From Sipunculus nudus (Eukaryota > Annelida > Sipuncula > Golfingiida > Sipunculidae), in NCBI GenBank assembly GCA_026874595.1, contig CM049309.1, positions 27,219,033-27,283,032 on the forward strand: DNA of 64,000 nucleotides, in the 5' to 3' direction. Shown piece by piece: positions 11,041-22,193 of this stretch (position 1 is the stretch's first letter; every line of letters starts with the position of its first letter). Made by a program: the position numbers and the translations under genes. The notes beneath the pieces are model-generated. The model was not told where the DNA came from. It worked only from the letters and a program-made list of their open reading frames with translations, and ran no database searches.

Positions 11041-13230
11041 ACAAATTTTTTTTCAAAATTGGGTCAAAGGTCAAATGTCAAGGCCACAAACATGCCCCAA
11101 TGTCTTATTTTCTTCATAATTTGTTTATAAATTGTCCACATAAACAGTTGCTCATTTTAGGCTCCTGTTCATTCTTCACAAAATAAAAGAATAATTTGTC
11201 CTTGACCTTTTTCTCTTTCAACTTCTATCAAGCTCTCAACCTATCCCCACTTTACTGGCCACATTTTTGTAGCAATAAATGAAACTTTCAGGGTTGACTG
11301 AAAACCAAAAGTCCTGGAACCCTATTGTGTTTGTTAAATATAGGTCAAAGGTCATAGTCATAAAAAAAGTAGAAATATTATTTTTGTCATGACTGGGTCA
11401 AAAAGAGTGTATATTTTATTCATAAATTATAGCTCATTTTGTTTCTCTATGCTTTCTACATGAGATGAATTAGTCAATTATCGTCTAAGATTTGACAGTG
11501 TGTCAATATGTCTGTCTGTTTGTCAGCTGTCATATATTTTTAGACTAGTTGTTCTATTTGTCTGACATATGGCATTCCACAGGCCAGATTTCTTTAGCAG
11601 TCCTTCTGAATGTTATACTGTTGATAGAACCCTTAAAGTTCTAAAAAGTCTGATGTTTTCTAGAGTAAAAAAGTCAAAAGTCAAGGTCAGGGTCATCCAA
11701 AAACGTCAAAATTGTTTTTTTCTTCATATCTTCATCAAAAACAAGCCTATCTACATAAACTATAGCTCACTGTTTTCATCTTTGCTTTCTCAATTCTAAA
11801 GATGGTCTATTCACCTGTCTTCTCAGATGTGTCAGTGTTTCAGTATGTCTGTCTGTCAGTTGTCGTCAAATTCACCCCCCAACTTGTTCTTTCGTCTGAC
11901 CAATGGCATCCCACAGGCCAGATTTCTTTAGCAATCCACCTGAATGTTATACTGTTGATAGAAGCCTTTAAGTTCTAAAAATGTCAGTGTCAAGGAAATC
12001 GAAATCCACAAAAATGTTCTTTCTTCATATAATTGTCAAAAACAGGCCTGTATACATAAATTTTAGTTCATTTTTTTTTTGTCTTTGCTTTCTCCATCAG
12101 ATGGTTTTATCATCTGTCATCTCAGATGAGTCAGTAAGTCTGTCTGTTTGTCAATTGGTGTCAAATTTACCTGCCTGCTTGTACTTTTGTCTGACATATG
12201 GCATTCCATAAGCCAGAAATGTTTAACAATCCCTCTGAATCTAAACTGTGGATAGAACTCTAACTGTGGATAGAATTCCTAAGTTCTAGAGGTCAGATGT
12301 CTTTTAGTGTCAATAGGTTAAAGGTCAAGGTCATAAAAACCCACAAATTTTTTTTTCTTCAAATATTCGTCGAAATCATCATAGCTTCATGAACTAAAGC
12401 TCATGTTACTTGTCATTCCATGGCCATTCTTGTGATGTCTTGTTGTTACAATTTACTGTTACCATGGTTACGCATTTTTGGCGAAAATTCATGACATTTT
12501 TAAATGTGGGGTCCCATTTTGCTAGCTTTGTCACTTTTAAAGCAACCGATGTCTTGTTTTTTGCTTCAGACATCATTGGGTATGTTTAACATGACTTTAT
12601 ACAAATTTTGTGTTATCTCCCACCGTTTCCCATCAAACGAGATATTGCAAGATTTCACTTTTTTCAATCTATAGGCAACATGTCTCAAGGAATTGCTCTG
12701 AAAATTACACAATTAATAGACAAATAAAACCCCTTTAAGTCTTTCGTTTTGAATTGAGACAGACCAAAGGTCAGGTCACCGGAAATCCCAACAATTACAT
12801 TTTGCTTAACTTTGTCAAATATTGTCCTATCCACACAAACTATAGCTCATTTTATTGATCTATGCATTCCCCATTATGAGGTCTGGTCATCTGCCATCCA
12901 GGTTGTGTCAGTCTGTCAGGATGTCTGTCTATTTGTCTGTTCTAGTCAACTTCTGCCTGCATGGTCTTTTGTCTGCCACATGTCATTCTGAAACCACATT
13001 GTTTTAGCATTGCTTCTAAAAGCCATACAGTTAACAGAAAATCCAGGAAATATGTTCTGTCTGTTTGTCCATTTGTCCCAGATTTTTCAATATCAGCATC
13101 AATACATAGTTGTGTTATTCTTTCTGTCCATGGACACTGCTGTTTCAAATTATTGTTTTCACTTGTTCCTCTGTCTTCCGGTTGTTCTGTATTAGTTCAA
13201 CTTCCAGCAAGCCCTTGACCAATGGTTGTC
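11041..13230 (+). repeat. Diverged ~300-340-bp tandem monomers (copy 1)
   Basis: Monomers start near 11556, 11898, 12192 and 12970 with TCTGACATATGGCATTCCA-like text. They run through GTCAAGGTCA-type motifs, a TTTTTCTTCATAT stretch, ACATAAACTATAGCTCA and TATGTCTGTCTGTTTGTC. Open frames such as 11569-11799 and 12961-13218 are carried along by the repeat and show no conserved domain. Confidence 0.75.
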
Positions 13231-13960
13231 TAGTTTTTTTTTGGCTGTCTTGCATATATTCAATATAACCACAACGTTTAGTTAGTTTAATAACATTTCT
13301 ATTTGTGGGTTGGCATATTCCTTAGAAGCCATGTATTAAATTTTAACGATGTAGCTGAGTGACATATAGTGAGTTTAATATAAGATATTTCAAATTCACT
13401 TAAGATTAAGATTAAGATTTTTTATTTATTTAAGATTTAAATGCCCATTTATTGCAGATTTTCCTTCACAAATTTAAGGTCACAAAGGAGACTGAACATA
13501 TGGCCTTGTTCTTTTGTATAAAACATTTAACGTTCCTTTATTTATGAAGACGCTGTGTGAAGTACACAAAACCTCGAGGCAGTTAAGCCCCCTCTATAAC
13601 AAAATTCTGGATCCATCACTGACTTAATAACCACAGTTGTTGTTGATTAGCTATTCTATAACTTACTGAGAGGTCAAACAACATGGCTATATAGGTGCAG
13701 TGCCATTGCATCTTTAAATGTGATTAGTCCCAGTCAATTAAGTATTGTTTACACCTTGCGGTCACGGTATGACACAGTCGCCCGTAGCATATTATAACAC
13801 AGTCAACCAGAGCCTGTTATATAAGTGGGAGGTAGGTTGTGCTACAAACCTATCTTTTACATAATAGTTTAAATATTTTTATAATTTGATTCAAAATGAA
13901 CAAGGGCATCACAAGCTGAGCATTCCCTTGCATGAGGCATAATTAGAATGGGTGTATTAC
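13231..13960. other. No gene recognised (copy 1)
   Basis: AT-rich DNA with a short ATTAAG run near 13400. I see no exon-like frame with splice sites. A CAAGGGCATCACAAGCTGAGC stretch near 13903 resembles a repeat head and probably begins the element that continues into 13961-14420. Confidence 0.5.
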
Positions 13961-14420
13961 ACAGTGTGAAAATGAGGAGGGCAGCTCTCTGGGTTTGACC
14001 TTTGCTCTTGTGACCTCAAAGAGCCATATGTGCAAGATGAAAGGTTTTGGTCAAAAGGTTTGGCTTAAAATGGGTCCACAAGCTTTTTCAAGAAGTGGAC
14101 CCTGTGGCCGTGATCTTTGACCCCATGACCTCAAATAATTAGGGCTTTTCATCCATGGGTAGGTGAGCCATATTTGCAAGATGAAAGGTTTTAGTCAAAC
14201 TATTTGACTTTAAATGGGTCTACAAGTTCTTTTAAGAAGTTAGTCCTGTAGTCGTGACCCTGTGACCTCAAAATCGATAGGGTTCTTTATCTTTGGGTGG
14301 GTGAGCCATATGTGCAAGATGAAAGGTTTTGGTCAAACGGTTTGGCTTGAAATCGATCCACAAGCCAAATGGACAGAAGGATGGACAGACAGATGCATGA
14401 AAGGAGGCCTTACTATATGT
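13961..14420 (+). repeat. ~140-bp monomers with GGACAGA-rich end (copy 1)
   Basis: Three monomers share CATATGTGCAAGATGAAAGG (about 14024, 14170 and 14308) and end in a GGACAGAAGGATGGACAGAC stretch near 14371-14395. They belong to the same monomer family as 6526-7029. The frames on both strands at 14262-14525 are repeat-borne. Confidence 0.8.
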
Positions 14421-14482
14421 ATCTACTCTACTATAATTAACCACTCCCACAGTATAGTTCACAGTGACTTAATTTCAGGTTT

Positions 14483-15786
14483 CCAAGAGATTTTTTATGA
14501 AATTCTCTATGTTCAGGAGCCGTAAAACGGTCAAAAGTAGGTCAACTGGGACAAAACGTGAACTTGATCTGTAACTGGTCATTATCTGCCCACACAGCAA
14601 AAATCAGGCCAATATCTGCAGGTATTGTGAAGAAAAGTCTGTACAAGTGTATTTGTCATGAAAATTTATGTTTTACAGGAAATTTTCTATGTTCAGGGGC
14701 CGTAAAACAGTCAAAAGTAGGTCAACCAGGACGAAATGCGAACTCAATCTGTAACTGGTCAATATCTGGCCACACACCAAAAATCAGGCCAATATCTGCA
14801 GGCATTGCGAAAAAAAGTCCGTACATGTGTATTTGTCATGATATTTCATAATTTTCATGAAATTTTCTATGTTCAGGAGCCGTAAAACGGCCAAAAGTAG
14901 GTCAACCAGGACGAAACGCGAACTCGATCTGTAACAGGTCTATATCTGCCCACACACCAAAATTCAGGCCAATATCTGCAGGCATTGCGAAAAAAAGTCT
15001 GTACATGTGTATCTTTCATGAATATTTCTATTTTTCATGAAATTTTCTATGTTTGTACAACGGTCAAAGTTAGGTCAACCGGGACGAAACGCGATCTGAT
15101 CTGTAACTGGTCTATATTTGCCCACACACCAAAAATCGTGCCAATATCTGCAGGCATTGCGAAAAAAAGTCCGTACATGTGTATCTGTCATGAATATTTC
15201 TATTTTTCATTAAATTTTCTAAGTTTAGGAGCCGTAAAACAGTCAAAAAAACGTCAACCGGGACGAAACGCGAACTTGATCTGTAACTGGTCTATATCTG
15301 TCCACACACCAAAAATCAGGCCAATATCTGCAGGCACTGCGAAAAAAAGTCCGTACATGTGTATTTGTCATGAAATTTCATATTTTTCATGAAATTTTCT
15401 ATGTTCAGGAGCCATAAAACGGTCAAAAGTAGGTCAACCAGGACGAAACGCGAACTCGATCTGTAACTGGTCTATATCTGCTCACACACCAAAAATCAGG
15501 CCAATATCTGCAGGCATTGCAAAAAAACGTCCGTACATGTGTATCTCTCATGAATATTTCTATTTTTCATGAAAATTTTCTTAGTTTAGGAGCCGTAAAA
15601 CGGTCAAAAAAAGGTCAACCGGGACGAAACGCGAACTCGATCTGTAACTGGTCTATATCTGCCCACACACCAAAAATTAGGCCAATATCTGCAGACATTG
15701 CGAAAAAAAGTCCGTACAACTGTTTGATTTCGGAATGACGGACATGGGTAAAACTATATGCCCCGGCCACTTTGTGGCGGGGGCAT
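14483..15786 (+). mobile_element. Hybrid family C array spanning the duplication junction
   Basis: The first ~55 bp match the C array at 21357, while everything after 14551 matches the C array at 7668. The switch falls within 14 shared bases, TAGGTCAACTGGGA (14538-14551). It ends with the C tail hairpin (15758-15786). This is the chimaeric array expected from unequal crossing-over between two C elements in the same orientation. Confidence 0.9.
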
Positions 15787-15792
15787 AAAAAA

Positions 15793-16931
15793 AATCAAAT
15801 CAGAGTGAACTTCTGACCTGTACTTGGCTGCACTGAGTGAACTCTTGACCTGTTGCATAATCTGTCACAATTGGCAGTTTGCCAAAGCTATAAATAGATC
15901 CAGACTGACCTTTGGTGCCAAATCTGATACAGTGGACAGTCTGCCAAAGCTATAAATAGAATGCAGCTACTGCAGTAGTGAACTCTTGACCTATATCTGG
16001 TAGCACTGAGTGAACTCTTGACCTGTTGCCTAATCTGATACAGTTGCCAGTCTGCCAAGCTATTAAACCTGAAATCTAAATGTCTAGTGGCATGATGTAA
16101 TCGATGCTGATCAACTGGTGCCAGGCAAGCTGTAACTGCCTCACATAGCTAACCTTCATGGTAAAACGACTCAATTCAATCTCCATAATTCAGCCAAAAA
16201 TCATTCATGTGGAACCATTAAAGACAATTATTATAAGAATTACTGTGGGGATTATTATTGTAAAATATTAAACAAATTGGCTTCAGTGGCATCAGTCAAA
16301 AAACGTTTCGCAGGTTTATAACTCATAGAGATACAGCAAACTCAGCCAAAAAACAGTGAACCAAAACCATTTGAACAAACTTGAATTATCAACATCCAAG
16401 GATAATTAATGTGTGAGTTTTTATAATTTAGCCCAGTGGTTTTTTTAAGAAGATCTTTGTAGCCACTAAGCTAAAAAGGGCTGTATGGCATATGACTAAA
16501 TTCAGCTTCCCATAACTTGGCCACTACCCTAGGATCATTTCTTAGCGATATTAAACATTTTGGCCAAATGGTTTTAGAGAAGAAGTTTTTTGTAGCCATT
16601 AGAATGATACAGGCACTGATGACCCCCCTACAAAAAAGGCCAATGCAGGTGGAGCCACCAATACCTCAATTTCAGATATGACTCATGTGACCAACATTGG
16701 CATAAAATTTGGTAATGACAGCTCCAGCTGTTTCTGAGATTGTAATTTTAGTATGCCTTTTTGGACAGATGACTAAGTTTAACTTCCTGTAACTCGGCCA
16801 AAAATCACCGAATTAAACCATTCCAACAAACTTGCCGTTTTCAAGATAGTATGGGTTAACGTACAGACGATGGAGGACAGACAACAGACGACGGATGACA
16901 CCACACCATCGCATAAGCTCACAGGTTCGCT
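15793..16931 (+). mobile_element. Family D fragment with tail (copy 2)
   Basis: Duplicate of 8917-10055, including both TATAAATA motifs and the D tail at 16917-16931. The T/G difference at 16098 and the G/A difference near 16597 distinguish the copies. Confidence 0.75.
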
Positions 16932-16967
16932 GAAAAGATGGCCTTATTCCTGTGGAGAATTGGCCAT

Positions 16968-17470
16968 CAGGGCTTGAAATTAGCGCCAGACCACCGGAAA
17001 TTTCCGGTAAAAATCACGGAGGTCCGGCAGAATGTCTACCGCCGCCGGACCTCCAGTCCGGCTAAACTTCTGGCTCACCAGGGCTCGTCAAGCTAATGGT
17101 TCCCCTACCAATTTGTCGTCATGCCACGCGAGGAAAAATGTGCTGTAAAACAGTAAATCACACTATAAACTGACGCTTTTGTTTATCCATCATTTAGCCT
17201 TGACCTTGATACAGACTGTTACCGCACTCTATTAAATCCCATAGTCACTGCGGTCAGAGTGGGCGATAATATAGTGCACACAGTAGGCAAAAAAGAGCGG
17301 CGTGCCAGACTAAGGACGAACATACTCGGTCAAGATTGGACTCTGGAAGCCAAGATCCCATCGCTTCATTAGATAAATAAGAGGTCCGGCAATTATTTTT
17401 GAGGTCTGGTAAAAACAAAAATCTGCCAGACCTCCAGTCTGGTGGCTGAATTTCTTAATTTCCTGCCCTG
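16968..17470 (+). mobile_element. 503-bp foldback MITE with CAGGGC ends (copy 2)
   Basis: Duplicate of the MITE at 10092-10594, with the same GCCAT flanks. It has one A/G difference inside (about 17084). Confidence 0.75.
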
Positions 17471-17475
17471 GCCAT

Positions 17476-17916
17476 ATTCTGCCATAATCATGTTGACCTA
17501 ATTTAGGGTAAAACTGATCAAATTTGGAAATCTAATACTTATGAAAGGAATCTGCCCCACCCTTTGTCCTCAATGTCCTCTGAAACCACATTGTGTATGA
17601 CACTGTGCCATACCTCATTTTAAAGGTTATTGTCCCCACAGTTACATAGGCAATATGAGTATATATAATATTTAATGTTCATATAATTTTGAGTGATTTT
17701 TCCGTTTTCACTGACTTCCGCAGAGGATACCTGAGCACAGTCGAACTGCCTTCGGCAATGACCGGAATGCATGAATCCTGTCACTCAACCTCAAACACTA
17801 AGGACTATTGTTCATATGAATAACACTTGCTTTAAGTGAGGGATTTGAGCATGTCTCGCCTAACATTTGCAATCGCCCTGAAACTTATACTGTCTGTAAA
17901 TATCTATTATCATTAG
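17476..17916. other. No gene recognised (copy 2)
   Basis: Duplicate of 10600-11040. I see no exon or element boundary. Confidence 0.6.
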
Positions 17917-20106
17917 ACAAATTTTTTTTCAAAATTGGGTCAAAGGTCAAATGTCAAGGCCACAAACATGCCCCAATGTCTTATTTTCTTCATAATTTGT
18001 TTATAAATTGTCCACATAAACAGTTGCTCATTTTAGGCTCCTGTTCATTCTTCACAAAATAAAAGAATAATTTGTCCTTGACCTTTTTCTCTTTCAACTT
18101 CTATCAAGCTCTCAACCTATCCCCACTTTACTGGCCACATTTTTGTAGCAATAAATGAAACTTTCAGGGTTGACTGAAAACCAAAAGTCCTGGAACCCTA
18201 TTGTGTTTGTTAAATATAGGTCAAAGGTCATAGTCATAAAAAAAGTAGAAATATTATTTTTGTCATGACTGGGTCAAAAAGAGTGTATATTTTATTCATA
18301 AATTATAGCTCATTTTGTTTCTCTATGCTTTCTACATGAGATGAATTAGTCAATTATCGTCTAAGATTTGACAGTGTGTCAATATGTCTGTCTGTTTGTC
18401 AGCTGTCATATATTTTTAGACTAGTTGTTCTATTTGTCTGACATATGGCATTCCACAGGCCAGATTTCTTTAGCAGTCCTTCTGAATGTTATACTGTTGA
18501 TAGAACCCTTAAAGTTCTAAAAAGTCTGATGTTTTCTAGAGTAAAAAAGTCAAAAGTCAAGGTCAGGGTCATCCAAAAACGTCAAAATTGTTTTTTTCTT
18601 CATATCTTCATCAAAAACAAGCCTATCTACATAAACTATAGCTCACTGTTTTCATCTTTGCTTTCTCAATTCTAAAGATGGTCTATTCACCTGTCTTCTC
18701 AGATGTGTCAGTGTTTCAGTATGTCTGTCTGTCAGTTGTCGTCAAATTCACCCCCCAACTTGTTCTTTCGTCTGACCAATGGCATCCCACAGGCCAGATT
18801 TCTTTAGCAATCCACCTGAATGTTATACTGTTGATAGAAGCCTTTAAGTTCTAAAAATGTCAGTGTCAAGGAAATCGAAATCCACAAAAATGTTCTTTCT
18901 TCATATAATTGTCAAAAACAGGCCTGTATACATAAATTTTAGTTCATTTTTTTTTTGTCTTTGCTTTCTCCATCAGATGGTATTATCATCTGTCATCTCA
19001 GATGAGTCAGTAAGTCTGTCTGTTTGTCAATTGGTGTCAAATTTACCTGCCTGCTTGTACTTTTGTCTGACATATGGCATTCCATAAGCCAGAAATGTTT
19101 AACAATCCCTCTGAATCTAAACTGTGGATAGAACTCTAACTGTGGATAGAATTCCTAAGTTCTAGAGGTCAGATGTCTTTTAGTGTCAATAGGTTAAAGG
19201 TCAAGGTCATAAAAACCCACAAATTTTTTTTTCTTCAAATATTCGTCGAAATCATCATAGCTTCATGAACTAAAGCTCATGTTACTTGTCATTCCATGGC
19301 CATTCTTGTGATGTCTTGTTGTTACAATTTACTGTTACCATGGTTACGCATTTTTGGCGAAAATTCATGACATTTTTAAATGTGGGGTCCCATTTTGCTA
19401 GCTTTGTCACTTTTAAAGCAACCGATGTCTTGTTTTTTGCTTCAGACATCATTGGGTATGTTTAACATGACTTTATACAAATTTTGTGTTATCTCCCACC
19501 GTTTCCCATCAAACGAGATATTGCAAGATTTCACTTTTTTCAATCTATAGGCAACATGTCTCAAGGAATTGCTCTGAAAATTACACAATTAATAGACAAA
19601 TAAAACCCCTTTAAGTCTTTCGTTTTGAATTGAGACAGACCAAAGGTCAGGTCACCGGAAATCCCAACAATTACATTTTGCTTAACTTTGTCAAATATTG
19701 TCCTATCCACACAAACTATAGCTCATTTTATTGATCTATGCATTCCCCATTATGAGGTCTGGTCATCTGCCATCCAGGTTGTGTCAGTCTGTCAGGATGT
19801 CTGTCTATTTGTCTGTTCTAGTCAACTTCTGCCTGCATGGTCTTTTGTCTGCCACATGTCATTCTGAAACCACATTGTTTTAGCATTGCTTCTAAAAGCC
19901 ATACAGTTAACAGAAAATCCAGGAAATATGTTCTGTCTGTTTGTCCATTTGTCCCAGATTTTTCAATATCAGCATCAATACATAGTTGTGTTATTCTTTC
20001 TGTCCATGGACACTGCTGTTTCAAATTATTGTTTTCACTTGTTCCTCTGTCTTCCGGTTGTTCTGTATTAGTTCAACTTCCAGCAAGCCCTTGACCAATG
20101 GTTGTC
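17917..20106 (+). repeat. Diverged ~300-340-bp tandem monomers (copy 2)
   Basis: Duplicate of 11041-13230. One T/A difference lies near 18981. Confidence 0.75.
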
Positions 20107-20836
20107 TAGTTTTTTTTTGGCTGTCTTGCATATATTCAATATAACCACAACGTTTAGTTAGTTTAATAACATTTCTATTTGTGGGTTGGCATATTCCTTA
20201 GAAGCCATGTATTAAATTTTAACGATGTAGCTGAGTGACATATAGTGAGTTTAATATAAGATATTTCAAATTCACTTAAGATTAAGATTAAGATTTTTTA
20301 TTTATTTAAGATTTAAATGCCCATTTATTGCAGATTTTCCTTCACAAATTTAAGGTCACAAAGGAGACTGAACATATGGCCTTGTTCTTTTGTATAAAAC
20401 ATTTAACGTTCCTTTATTTATGAAGACGCTGTGTGAAGTACACAAAACCTCGAGGCAGTTAAGCCCCCTCTATAACAAAATTCTGGATCCATCACTGACT
20501 TAATAACCACAGTTGTTGTTGATTAGCTATTCTATAACTTACTGAGAGGTCAAACAACATGGCTATATAGGTGCAGTGCCATTGCATCTTTAAATGTGAT
20601 TAGTCCCAGTCAATTAAGTATTGTTTACACCTTGCGGTCACGGTATGACACAGTCGCCCGTAGCATATTATAACACAGTCAACCAGAGCCTGTTATATAA
20701 GTGGGAGGTAGGTTGTGCTACAAACCTATCTTTTACATAATAGTTTAAATATTTTTATAATTTGATTCAAAATGAACAAGGGCATCACAAGCTGAGCATT
20801 CCCTTGCATGAGGCATAATTAGAATGGGTGTATTAC
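20107..20836. other. No gene recognised (copy 2)
   Basis: Duplicate of 13231-13960. Confidence 0.5.
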
Positions 20837-21296
20837 ACAGTGTGAAAATGAGGAGGGCAGCTCTCTGGGTTTGACCTTTGCTCTTGTGACCTCAAAGAGC
20901 CATATGTGCAAGATGAAAGGTTTTGGTCAAAAGGTTTGGCTTAAAATGGGTCCACAAGCTTTTTCAAGAAGTGGACCCTGTGGCCGTGATCTTTGACCCC
21001 ATGACCTCAAATAATTAGGGCTTTTCATCCATGGGTAGGTGAGCCATATTTGCAAGATGAAAGGTTTTAGTCAAACTATTTGACTTTAAATGGGTCTACA
21101 AGTTCTTTTAAGAAGTTAGTCCTGTAGTCGTGACCCTGTGACCTCAAAATCGATAGGGTTCTTTATCTTTGGGTGGGTGAGCCATATGTGCAAGATGAAA
21201 GGTTTTGGTCAAACGGTTTGGCTTGAAATCGATCCACAAGCCAAATGGACAGAAGGATGGACAGACAGATGCATGAAAGGAGGCCTTACTATATGT
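20837..21296 (+). repeat. ~140-bp monomers with GGACAGA-rich end (copy 2)
   Basis: Duplicate of 13961-14420. Confidence 0.8.
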
Positions 21297-21356
21297 ATCT
21301 ACTCTACTATAATTAACCACTCCCACAGTATAGTTCACAGTGACTTAATTTCAGGT

Positions 21357-21769
21357 TTCCAAGGAGATTTTTTATGAAATTCTCTATGTTCAGGAGCCGT
21401 AAAACGGTCAAAAGTAGGTCAACTGGGAGGAAACGCAAACTCGTTCTGTAACTGGTCATTATCTGCCTACACACCAAAAATCAGGCCAATATCTGCAGGC
21501 ATTGCGAAAAAAATTCCGTACATGTGTATTTGTCATGAAAATTTCTATTTTTCATGAAATTTTCTAAGTTTAGGAGCAGTAAAACGGTCAAAAGTAGGTC
21601 AACTGGGATGAAACGCGAACTCGATCTGTAACTGGTCATTATCTGCCCCCACACCAAAAATCAGGCCAATATCTGCAGGCATTGCGAAAAAAAGTCTGTA
21701 CAACTGTTTGATTTCGGAATGACGGAATGGGTAAAACTATATGCCCCGGCCACTTTGTGGCGGGGGCAT
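21357..21769 (+). mobile_element. Family C array, short third copy
   Basis: Just over two monomers, then the GACGGAAT stretch and the C tail hairpin (21741-21769). No C head is present; the array abuts the ~140-bp monomer element. It is the likely original right-hand partner of the crossover that made the 6.88-kb duplication. Confidence 0.85.
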
Positions 21770-22041
21770 AAAAATGCCAAGGTTGTAAAATATCTGTGAA
21801 GTATTGTTTGAGTTATCTTGCCCACAAGGTTTGTCTGAAGTGTCAGCAGTGTGACTGTGCAGAACCCATCGTATACCTGTTTTCCAGCATAGGAATATTA
21901 TTAATAATATAGATAAATGTTAATCATAATTTACTTTCAGCCCAACAGTTGTAGCATTTCTTGATTAGAAATTTAAATTTAGACATAAGGCTTGGGTATG
22001 TGTGTTCAAGTGGTGGCTGCACATGACTGAAGTGAGCTTAC
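21770..22041 (-). other. Intron sequence downstream of the EXOSC3 exon
   Basis: AT-rich sequence with no recognised repeat. Read on the minus strand it follows the splice donor of the exon at 22042-22193. I searched it for the next EXOSC3 exon (the KH-domain GMNGR.W region) and did not find it. Confidence 0.5.
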
Positions 22042-22193
22042 TTTCTGATGAGACTGAGAGAACACTGGAACATGTATCCCTGATCACGTATGACACCCAT
22101 CCCATTGCTCCTGCCGTGACTGTCTATACACACCAGCTCAGGCTCTGTGTCATTGTTGGCCACCAAGAAGCGGGCAAAAACCAAGTCTCCAAC
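22042..22193 (-). CDS. EXOSC3: Exon of exosome complex component RRP40 (EXOSC3)
   Basis: RRP40 is a cap subunit of the RNA exosome, the 3'-to-5' RNA processing and decay complex of nucleus and cytoplasm. It binds RNA through S1 and KH domains. This 152-bp minus-strand exon encodes 50 residues plus two bases of the next codon. Seen directly: it starts VGDLVFARF, contains [19 protein letters not shown] and ends SLSLIRK. From memory of the family, animal RRP40 has VCIDS.GRANGMGVI and GLIRK in the same order, spanning the end of the S1 domain and the start of KH. Splice signals fit: an AG acceptor (TGTGTGAACAG) just before 22193 and a GTAAGC donor just after 22042, giving phase 0 to phase 2. No stop or frameshift interrupts it. 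I did not find the other exons in this window, so the introns must be long and repeat-filled, or this is an isolated gene remnant. Expression cannot be judged. Confidence 0.87.

Larger units (their letters stand above)
7654..14537 (+). repeat. 6.88-kb segmental tandem duplication, copy 1
   Basis: Everything from inside the family C core at 7654 to 14537 recurs at 14538-21414. By eye I find five substitutions (for example 9222 G versus 16098 T), one 8-bp deletion in copy 2 (one GAATGACG unit at the C tail) and one 1-bp insertion near 21365. Identity is therefore above 99.8%. Contents: C monomers and tail, a D fragment, a MITE, diverged tandem repeats and ~140-bp monomers. Confidence 0.97.
14538..21414 (+). 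repeat. 6.88-kb segmental tandem duplication, copy 2
   Basis: Second copy of 7654-14537. The offset is 6884 up to the C tail and 6876 after an 8-bp deletion there. Contents, in order, are the same repeats as copy 1. Either it arose very recently or it is an assembly artefact in which two haplotypes were placed in series. Confidence 0.97.

Noticed and set aside
12942-13218. Overlapping 61-85-codon frames on both strands (and at 19818-20094)
   Set aside because: They lie in diverged tandem monomers, both strands are open by chance, and no product is recognisable.
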